A DNA stretch of 64,000 bases, from assembly GCA_032433765.1 (NCBI GenBank), contig JAVIAB010000139.1, positions 43,679,946 through 43,743,945 of the forward strand, in the 5' to 3' direction. This stretch comes from Megaustenia siamemsis. Taxonomy: Eukaryota; Mollusca; Gastropoda; Stylommatophora; Ariophantidae. The translations under genes were made by a program, and so were the position numbers. A model generated the notes under the pieces. It had not been told where the DNA came from. It was given only the letters and a program-made list of their open reading frames with translations, and searched no databases. Shown here piece by piece: positions 55,798 to 64,000 of this stretch. How positions within the stretch are numbered: the first letter of the stretch is position 1; each line of letters starts with the position of its first letter.

Positions 55798-56165
55798 CTT
55801 CTTCTTTCCTTCCTTATTTGTCTTTCAGCGTCGAAGGGAGATATAATTTGAGTTCTTTTGTTCTTATGTTCGCCTCTGTTACTGTTATGTCTCCTAGTGG
55901 TTCTAATATTCCATCGATCCATTTTGTTCGTGGTCGACCCTTGGGTCTGGTATTCTCGCCACGTTTAATCAGGGCTCCTTGTGTTGTGTTTTCATTACTC
56001 TGCCTTTTCACGTGGTCAAACCATTTTATCTGTTCTTTCTTTATATATTCTATGGCGGGAACTATTGCTAACTTTTTTTCTCAGTTCTTCATTTCTGATC
56101 TTATCTCTCAGACTATTTCCTGTCATTCGTCTGACACATTTCATCTCAGTGGTGGCTATTTTTTC
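55798..56165 (-). mobile_element. LINE family C 3' fragment
   Basis: Minus-strand translation matches LINE-C: MTGNSLRDKIRNEELRKK-like start, KRQSNENTTQGALIKRGENT, RPKGRPRTKWIDGILEPLGD, then LYLPSTLKDK. Frameshifted. Confidence 0.88.
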
Positions 56166-56690
56166 TTATTATATGTGTAAATGTCAACGTGTTTAAATTG
56201 CATCAGCCATCAAGATGTTTAATGTTGCAAAAACATTATTTTATTACTTTTCTTTTTTTAGTATAGATGTTAACATTCCAGTTTCATCCTGGGGAGCTAG
56301 CTTTCGTTATAATTGAGATCAGATTTCATTTTAAAATATCAAATGACAAAACAGAGGGCGGAAAAGACGAAATTTCATGGCGAATTAATGAGAGGTTATT
56401 AAGTGTAAAGAGTGTTTGTATATTAAAATGACTCGTGGGAGTTCAGTGATGCAGAGGCAGGAGTGATAGGTATTACGAGATCTAGTAAACGCATGAACAT
56501 CACAAAGTTCTCGCAGTCTGATAAGGACTATCTCCAATATAAATCTTTTATTTGCCGATGAGTCCTTGGGGAGATCGGAGTTAACTAGGGGGTCTGTTCT
56601 GATGCAATCTATCGCCATCTTTTCATGTTGCACAGCAATAAAAATACACATTCCAGTTCATTTATTAGTATTTTAATTGACAAACACACA
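56166..56690. other. Nothing recognised
   Basis: Unique DNA with no supported gene. Confidence 0.4.
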
Positions 56691-56719
56691 CATACACACA
56701 CACCGTCCGTTCACCTCCA

Positions 56720-56965
56720 TCCTTCTTTCTTAACAATCTTCCTCTCCTTACCTTAGTAGCGGCTAGGAAGCGTTGTTTATCGGAACATTGCGACCCACCA
56801 TCCTTCTTTCTTAACAATCTTCCTCTCCATACCTTAGTAGCGGCTAGGAAACGTTGTTTATTGGAACATTGCGACCCACCATCCTTCTTTCTTAACAATC
56901 TTCCTCTCCATACCTTAGTAGCGGCTAGGAAACGTTGTTTATCGAAACATTGCGACCCAATGCAT
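56720..56965. repeat. 81-bp tandem repeat, 3 units
   Basis: CACCATCCTTCTTTCTTAAC ... GCGGCTAGGAAACGTTG ... ACATTGCGACC, period 81 bp. The minus frame stays open because 81 is a multiple of three. Confidence 0.92.
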
Positions 56966-58104
56966 CCGACTTCAAGCTTCTGCCTTTTGTTTTCCCCTGG
57001 CCATCACGTAAGGCAGCAGTTGTTTGAGGCTGCAACTGACTAAAAATCTAACAATTCCATGCTACCTATGAATGTTTACTGGCTTTTCTTCATTTAAGTG
57101 AACTGTCCTGGAAGACATGGATTTTCTCAGATAGTTCTTCTCCCCAGTATATAATTGTATATGTATATATATTTACGAGCCATACCAGTTTTTTTTTTTA
57201 AATTTGCAGTTCATAAAATAATAATCAGCAGCTACCGTGACTGTGGCGTTGGCGATCATGCTACTTCATTATCCCCCACTCAAAGTCTCCGTGTCCAGTC
57301 TGCAGGTTCCTGTTTGCTGTACCATCTGATTAAACATATCAAATATTTATCTCTAGATCTTTGATCTTTTTCATGGGGCTATTTATTTTTCATGTAATGA
57401 CGAAATGCTCGAGCCTCTCTCATCTCGTACGAGGCTAAAGAATTATGACCACCTTAGCCTTTTTGCTATTGAAGAGCTAGTCTCTATTAAATCACTTGCA
57501 CAAGGGCGTCTCTCTTTTTCGTCATAATTATCCATAGAATTATCACGGAACATGATGATGATAACAGCAAAACGTTGCAACGCTCAAATCATCACCATCA
57601 CACCCTCCTTTTAATTTCTTTTCATACCCACGAGACCACACTCCAGGACTAACGAGCGGGATATCCCACCTACTCGAGACCATTTTTGACAGCTCCGCCA
57701 AAATCAGATTATAAAATGTGCAGACTTGATCAAAGTGTTTATCTATTATTAACATCAGAATCTTACTAACGTAAACTACAGCTACTGCGCTTACATCAGT
57801 ACGACAAATTCTCAAGCTTATTTTTTGTGGTTTCCCCACATATTGTCATTAAAACTTTGGGGAAAACCCGTGTTCATGAAAACTTTCCGGTAAAAAAACA
57901 AATCACTGGTTAATTAAAAATAGGTTGAGAAATAGTTTAACAGCGGGACCACGCCTTCCGTATTTACATTTAGAAAAAAAAATTAAATTCGCACTCAGAA
58001 TTAGAGCACTTATCGCCATCTTAATTAAAATAGAAGATAGCAAAATCAAATGTGCGAGGGCACGAACTTTCTTGAATGCAAGTGGTATTAACAATAAATT
58101 TATA
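56966..58104. other. Unique DNA, nothing recognised
   Basis: Short frames only (57155-57364, 57543-57839 minus, 57925-58107), without recognisable motifs. Confidence 0.4.
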
Positions 58105-58378
58105 TAAAAAAAATCAAAGTTCCGTCCACACCTTGCTAGGTATATATTGGGAATGTTGTGTTAGTGACCACATTTTTCTATGACAACGTTTTTTGAGTGA
58201 TGTGGTCAGATTCACGCCAGCGCGCCTTTAATGCCCAAAGAAATCACTAGTACTAATTTTTAGAGGCTGGATGAACTCCAGAGCCTTGTTAGTCCGAAAA
58301 AAACCGCCACTATGGGAATCGAACCAGGACCCTTCTGATCGTGAAGCGATCACGCTAACTACCCCGTCACCAAGGATC
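58105..58378 (-). repeat. SINE-A relative with a different tRNA-like head
   Basis: Read on the minus strand, the head GTAGTTAGCGTGATCGCTTC ... GGTCCTGGTTCGATTCCC differs from the usual SINE-A head. The body (CATCCAGCCTCTAAAAATTA, GGTCACTAACACAACATTCC) is a diverged SINE-A body. Confidence 0.65.
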
Positions 58379-58835
58379 ATAAAAGGATTTACATAACTGA
58401 TATTATTCTCACGTTTTGTTGAATAATTGACAAACAGAAAATGAAAAGAAACTGCTTTATAGTTTCCGAGGAGAATGCCCATGTCAACATTGACAGACAA
58501 GAAACATAAGAAGCAAATATTTCATGAGAACAGTACATTGGATCTTAGTACACGCTGGATCTATTCCTTCGGCGTTTAACAAGTCATATGATTACACAAT
58601 ATCTAATAAGCAAATGTTGACGGAATGAAGCAGAAAATTCCAATATTGATTTGTTTCTTACTTTACATGTTTTTGTTCAGACAGGAAAAAGGAAAGAAAG
58701 AATCTATCACGTCTCATGTGTGGCTTATCAGAAACATGATGCTAGTGCCCAAAAGCTTTTGATCATCTGTACGTTTTTAAGTAACGGGTCGGCACTTGTC
58801 AGGCCGTCGTAACAAAATAAAAAATATGGAATGGA
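58379..58835. other. Nothing recognised
   Basis: Unique DNA with no supported gene. Confidence 0.4.
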
Positions 58836-58955
58836 GCTGTTGTAGCTCAATGGCTAGAGAATTGGACTGCTTGGATGAGAGGTAAGGTCTGATTCCGATA
58901 GACTACACAAAGTTACATCAAATCCTAAATGGATACCAGATTTTTCAGGTATTTT
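58836..58955 (+). repeat. Diverged SINE-A-like head
   Basis: GTTGTAGCTCAATGGCTAGA (A-box-like), GGTCTGATTCCG (B-box-like), then AATCCTAAATGGATACCAGA resembling the SINE-A body start. Truncated. Confidence 0.55.
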
Positions 58956-59127
58956 ACATACCAGATCAACCATAAATTGTGCGTTGGTCATCGAAATATT
59001 TGGGTCACTAACTGAATATAAACTATATGGCGTGAAGAAAACTCCCATTTGTTTTACTAATTTAAGTTTAGGTGTACTCAAATGTAAGTCGATAAGTGAA
59101 ATAAGCTCGACCTTTGGTCCTTTGTTG

Positions 59128-59968
59128 ACTAATCCATCAACCAGCGCACTGCCGCCATTTCCTCCTGTATATACAAGACTATCATCATTTATCTCAGCCA
59201 CCAATCAGCGCACTGCCGCCATTTCCTCCTGTATATATACCACTATCATCATTTATCTCAGCCACCAATCAGCGCACTGCCGATATTTCCTCTTGTATAT
59301 ATAACACTACCATCATTTATCTCAGCCACCAACCAGCGCACTGCCGCCATTTCCTCCTGTATATATAACACTATCATCATTTATATCAGCCACCAATCAG
59401 CGCAATGCCGCCATTTCCTCCTGTATATATAACACTATCATCATTTATATCAGCCACCAAACAGCGCAATGCCGCCATTTCCTCCTATATATATATAACA
59501 ATATCATCATTTATCTCAGCCACCAACCAACGCACTGCCGCCATTTCCTCCCGTATATACAAGACTATCATCATTTATCTCAGCCACCAACCAGCGCACT
59601 GCCGCCATTTCCTCCTGTATATACAAGACTATCATCATTTATCTCAGCCACCAACCAGTGCACTGCCGCCATTTCCTCCCGTATATACAAGACTATCATC
59701 ATTTATCTCAGCCACCAACCAGCACACTGCCGCCATTTCCTCCTGTATATACAAGACTGTCATCATTTATCTCAGCCACCAACCAGCGCACTGCCGCCAT
59801 TTCCTCCTGTATATATAACACTATCATCATTTATCTCAACCACCAATCAGCGCACTGCCGCCATTTCCTCCTGTATATACAAGACTGTCATCATCTATCT
59901 CAACCACCAACCAGTGCACTGCTTCAGTTTCTTCATGTATTTACAAGCCTATCATCATTCATCTCACT
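59128..59968. repeat. About 64-bp minisatellite, about 13 units
   Basis: Units with CAGCGCACTGCCGCCATTTC, CTCCTGTATATACAAGACTA and TCATCATTTATCTCAGCCAC. Unit length varies by a few bases (ATATAACAC and ACAAGAC variants). Frames through it are artefacts. Confidence 0.93.
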
Positions 59969-60124
59969 CAATGCTCATTAGCACAACGATCTCTTGTTTG
60001 CATCAGTCACGATGTCCTCGTTGCTAGAACCATATAACACCTTCGAAAGGCTAATATCTTCAAATACAATTTCACCAAGCACTAAACTATAAGCATTTTC
60101 ATTTCTCCACAGCCTGACGTGGGA

Positions 60125-60385
60125 GCTGCGATAGCTCAGTGGTTAGTTAACTGGACTACAAAGGACAAGAGGTAGGGTTCGATCCCAACCGACGGCTGCC
60201 AATTTCACCCAGCCTTAAATGGGTGCCGGATTTTTTCTTGGAAAATAAAACGGCACGGGCGTAATACCGACCACATTCCCCCAAAAATCATGTGCCGAAG
60301 GTCTGTAAAATTTATGGTCACTAACACCATATTCCCTATACGCCACTTGGCGTGACAGTGCTCTTTACTTTTTACTTTTACTTAT
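60125..60385 (+). mobile_element. SINE-A, complete, 14-bp target duplication
   Basis: AGCCTGACGTGGGA at 60111-60124 and 60386-60399. The A-box-like ATAGCTCAGTGGTTAGT and B-box-like GGTTCGATCCC are both well preserved, and it is one of the cleanest copies in the window. Confidence 0.93.
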
Positions 60386-60399
60386 AGCCTGACGTGGGA

Positions 60400-60664
60400 A
60401 ACATTATTTCATTATTAATATGTTTATTATATTAAAAGGAAAACTCCATGCAGTGGTGATGTAGATGACCTACTATTACCTGAACTATGGGATAAGAAAG
60501 CTGCAACTCATCCAACAGAACCTGGAAAGTCAAGAAAGCATGATACTGTCACAAACATGTTTTTAAGAGCTTGATCTCCAATTGAACCCGTTATAACCAA
60601 GTTCAGAAATTTAATTCACAAAAATCTGCGGAATCAAAATTGGGGTTTACATATTCGCGTATTA
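60400..60664. other. Nothing recognised
   Basis: Short unique stretch. Confidence 0.35.
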
Positions 60665-60860
60665 GAAGTTAAAGAGAAGAATCGAAGCACAACACAATAA
60701 GCCTTTAATAAATGCTGCGAGAACACTAAACTTAAGGGCCGACCGCGAAATGGATGGTTTGATTAAATATTAGAAATACTATAAAACATAATAGCTGGAG
60801 AGGCAAACAGAAGAGCAAATGACGCAAACTATATCTTGCATCGACGCTGACAGACAAATC
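60665..60860 (+). mobile_element. LINE family C 3' remnant
   Basis: CACAACACAATAAGCCTTTA, TGCTGCGAGAACACTAAACT, AAGGGCCGACCGCGAAATGG, GAGGCAAACAGAAGAGCAA and ATCGACGCTGACAGACAAAT follow the LINE-C C-terminal end in order, with stops. Confidence 0.75.
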
Positions 60861-61745
60861 ATGACGGAAAGAATAAAAATAAGAAAAAAGAGAAACATAG
60901 TGTGGCTTATAATTAAATACTCCTGCATCTAATATCAAAGGCATATTGGTTTTTTGAACAAGTTGACTTTGAGCATGTTGATCAGACACGTAATATGAAC
61001 TTCTGGCAGACTCATGGTTTCAACATCAGCGAACCACAGCTGACAACAACACAAAAGAAAGACTTTCCACTTAAAAAGAGTGGCACGCAACACACAATGT
61101 TGAACACTTCACTGTAACAGATAACAAAATGTGGAGATCAAGAATAGTGCAGTGGCTTTCCTTGCGGTTATTACCTCCCCCAACAGTGCGAGCCTGGTAC
61201 ACATTTCTTGTTTTAATCGACTGGGGAAAGTGTTAGTTTCGAATCTAATCATGATTACGAACCATGGACGAATGTGTAAGGCCGAAAGACGTATTATTCG
61301 CAGTTTGCCGTAAACTAGCGACCTAACAACTACTTAACGTCCTTTAAAGAGCGGACGATAAAATAAAATGAAAAGATAAATTATCACAATCGCACTTCTT
61401 GGGTAATTCTGAAACATTCATCTCAAGCTCACAGACGTGACAAAGTTGAATGAGACGGAACGAGTAGCGCAGTCTTGTAGCCTTACTGTAAATTACATCG
61501 TGACGTTTTATACAAGGTGTATATCGTGATGAAGAACAAGTTTAGATCCCCAACGCATGTTAGTGTGAGGTGAGTATGCAGTATCAACAGCAAACTGAAC
61601 AGTAAATGATATCCTGCTGCAAATAATGTCCATGGATAGTAACGTATTGAAATAATGAGTACAGTAATTGTCCTCCTTGTGTTTACTTTACCTACGCAGT
61701 GAACATAACGTTTGATCACCTGAGGAGACTGCCTATTGTGAGGCC
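60861..61745. other. Nothing recognised
   Basis: Unique DNA with no supported gene. Confidence 0.4.
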
Positions 61746-61751
61746 TTGATT

Positions 61752-62086
61752 AAGGTAAAGTAAAAGGTAAAGTACAAGACATGATTGGCGTCTTAGCACG
61801 CGAGTATTCACCCATATGTCCTCGGCTGCCTATCCAGAAGTGTTCGGAGACTTCTGGATAGTGTCGCTTCAAGCATTGAAACTCACAATGCGAGGCGGTA
61901 TTCCTCACCTTCGCAGAGTAATACCCTTGTACCCATTTCTGCCAGCGGCTGGGTCGATCGCGGGAGTATTTTTTCCAACCACGAGTACAATTCACACTGC
62001 TTCCAGCGGGAATCGAACACAGGTTGTCCGAACGTCGGTAGCTTAGTCGGGTGGTTTTCCCAACTAGGCTACCGAGGCCCTCAGAC
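61752..62086 (-). repeat. SINE-C copy
   Basis: Reverse copy of the 39508-39806 family. The head GGCCTCGGTAGCCTAGTTGG with GTGTTCGATTCCC (B-box-like) is tRNA-like, and the tail is TTTACCTTTTACTTTACCTT. Confidence 0.78.
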
Positions 62087-62760
62087 CTTGATTGTTCTTT
62101 AAAAATGAAGCGCATCAGTGTACTCTGTTTTATGTCTTGTGGATCAATGCTTCCGACTTCAGCACGCATTTGTTCGACACCGATTCCCTAGCTTTAGTAT
62201 TCCTGAACATTCTTGCAAGGTGGCAATTGTTTGTTGCAAGAATTTGTCTCGCTTAGAAAAGTCATCTTATCGGACTAACGATTCTCTCCTACTCGGGTTT
62301 GTCTCTTACAAATCTGGGTAGACATAGCAGCGACCACCTTATCTTCTGGCCAGCGTGCTAACTATTACGCTACTAACGCTCCCCGAACTACATTATCAAA
62401 CATGAACACTGATGCCATCGATAATGATGTAGATGAGATTTTTACTCCATTTTTGAAGATCTTATCTTACACCATAATCTATTTTGGCATTGAAAATTAA
62501 AGAAAACTGCTATATTATATTTTCTAGGTAACGGGGGAGAGGGCAGTATAGATACTACGAGAGGTCAAAACACAGACAACAGCTTGAACAACAAGCATAA
62601 CTTACTAACCAATAGTTTTTCTCTGTATCATTATCGATCTCTGGCAACTGTTACAAAAAATCAAAATACATTTACAAGCATTAGGAACAGTTGACAAAAT
62701 AAAATACTTACATAGGTTAAGATCAATTGTTGTCAGCGATGAAGGCTCAAAACCTGAAAT
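62087..62760. other. Mostly unrecognised; tRNA-like SINE head near 62320-62385
   Basis: On the minus strand 62320-62385 reads GAGCGTTAGTAGCGTAATAG, TTAGCACGCTGGCCAGAAGA and TAAGGTGGTCGCTGCTATGT. This resembles a SINE tRNA-like head (A-box region and anticodon arm), but the B box is poor. Nothing else is recognised. Confidence 0.35.
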
Positions 62761-62764
62761 ATTG

Positions 62765-64000
62765 GCTAGACTAGCGCAAACTACAGCAGCCGTCACAGGG
62801 CTTTAACAGGGTAAACTACAGCAGCCGTCACAAGGCTTTAACAGGTTAAACTACAGCAGCCGTCACAAGGCTTTAACAGGGTAAACTACAGCAGCCGTCA
62901 CAAGGTTTTAACAGGGTAAACTACAGCAGCCGTCACAAGGCTTTAACAGGTTAAACTACATCAGCCCTCACAAATCTAGAACAGCGCACACTATAGTAGC
63001 CCTCACAAATCTAGAACAGCGCATACTATAGTAGCCCTCACAAATCTAGAACAGCGCACACTATAGTAGCCCTCACAAATCTAGAACAGCGCACACTATT
63101 GTAGACCTCACAAATCTAGAAAAGCGCAAACTACAGCTGCCCTCACAAATCTAGAACAGCGTAAACTAAAGAAGCCCTCACAAATCTAGAACAGCGCACA
63201 CTACAGCAGCCCTCACAAATCTAGTACAGCGCAAACTACAGCAGCCCTCACAAATCTAGAACAGTGTAAACTACAGCAGCGCTCACAAATCTAAAACAGC
63301 GTAAACTACAGCAGCCATCACACATCTAGAACAGCGTAAACTACAGCAGCCCTAAAAAATCTAGAACAGTGTAAACTACAGCAGCCCTCACAAATCTAGA
63401 ACAGCGCACACTATAGAAGCCATCACAAATCTAGAACAGCGCACACTAAAGTAGCCATCACAAATCTAGAACAGCGCAAACTACAGCAACCCTCACAAAT
63501 CTAGAACAGCGCACACTATAGTAGCCATCACTAACCTAGCACAGCGTAAACTATAGTAGCCATCACAAATCTAGAACATCGTAAACTACAGCAGCCCTCA
63601 CAAATCTAGAACAGCACAAACTACAGCAGCCCTCACAAATCTAGAACAACGTAAACTACAGCAGCCCTCACAAATCTAGAACAGCGCAAACTACAGCAGT
63701 GCTCACCAATCTAGAACAGCGCACACTATAGTAGTCATCACAAATCTAGAACAGCGCACACTATAGTAGCCATCGCAAACCTAGAAAAGCGCACACTATA
63801 GTAGACATCACAAATCTAGAACGGCGCACACTATAGTAGACATCACAAATCTAGAACAGCGCATACTATAGTAGCCATCACAAATCTAGAACAGCGCAAA
63901 CTACAGCAGCCCTCACAAATCTAGAACAGCGCACACTATAGTAGCCGTCACAAATCTAGAACAGCGCAAACTATAGTAGCCCTCACAAATCTAGAACAGG
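62765..64000. repeat. 35-bp satellite array, about 35 units, runs off the window
   Basis: Two subtypes share the 35-bp period. 62765-62960 has ACTACAGCAGCCGTCACAAG plus GCTTTAACAGGGTAA. The rest has ACTACAGCAGCCCTCACAAA plus TCTAGAACAGCGCAA, with an ACTATAGTAGCCATC variant. The abrupt switch of subtype at about 62960 indicates two separate expansion events. The array continues beyond position 64000. Confidence 0.95.

Noticed and set aside
58984..59981. Frames of 106-137 codons (FISATNQRTAAISS repeats)
   Set aside because: Translations of the roughly 64-bp minisatellite in different phases.

Overview
The window reads as animal nuclear DNA, most likely from a gastropod mollusc, perhaps a heterobranch. 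It has no bacterial-style operons, no rRNA and no free-standing tRNA genes. It is packed with microsatellites, minisatellites, tRNA-derived SINEs and 5'-truncated non-LTR retrotransposons (LINEs). The only recognisable host-type gene is a broken member of the molluscan family that joins EGF-like repeats to a fucolectin/F5-8C-like domain (34766-36189). I see no intact protein-coding gene. LINE family letters A-E and SINE letters A-D below are my own labels.

The standout features are two giant, almost perfect palindromes. Element 1 (17081-28170, 11.1 kb) and element 2 (41292-49024, 7.7 kb) are each made of two long inverted arms around a short unpaired centre. Both are bounded by perfect 6-bp target-site duplications (TCTGTC and GACGCT), and both start with AGTAGT triplets. 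Both sit inside LINE sequences, which read on across the insertion site when the element is ignored. A 6-bp duplication with 5'-AG ends is the hallmark of Polinton/Maverick elements. Each arm of element 1 also carries a C-terminal piece resembling the protein-primed type-B DNA polymerase proteins of Polinton/adintovirus-like elements. The arms are otherwise filled with tandem repeats, some shared between the two elements. I read them as non-autonomous, inverted-duplication derivatives of a Polinton-like element.

Layout. 1-5.5 kb: a SINE, repeat D, huge GACAGAC/GATA arrays and a 54-bp minisatellite with an open frame. 5.8-11.1 kb: LINE/SINE mosaic with a 1.38-kb direct duplication (6366-7745 and 9615-10994). 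11.4-13.8 kb: microsatellites. 14.2-17.08 kb: nested LINEs. 17.08-28.17 kb: element 1. 28.2-30.5 kb: LINEs and a SINE. 31-34.2 kb: a Cys-rich pseudogene remnant, a 40-bp minisatellite and LINE scraps. 34.8-36.2 kb: the EGF/lectin pseudogene. 36.3-41.2 kb: minisatellite, repeat D, microsatellites, an RNase H LINE and SINEs. 41.3-49.0 kb: element 2. 49.0-52.6 kb: LINEs. 52.8-64 kb: SINEs, LINE scraps and minisatellites, ending in a 35-bp satellite that runs off the window.

The parts do not form a pathway. The history is layered insertion: LINEs landing in LINEs, SINEs in LINEs, and the palindromes in LINEs, with several LINE tails expanding into satellites.
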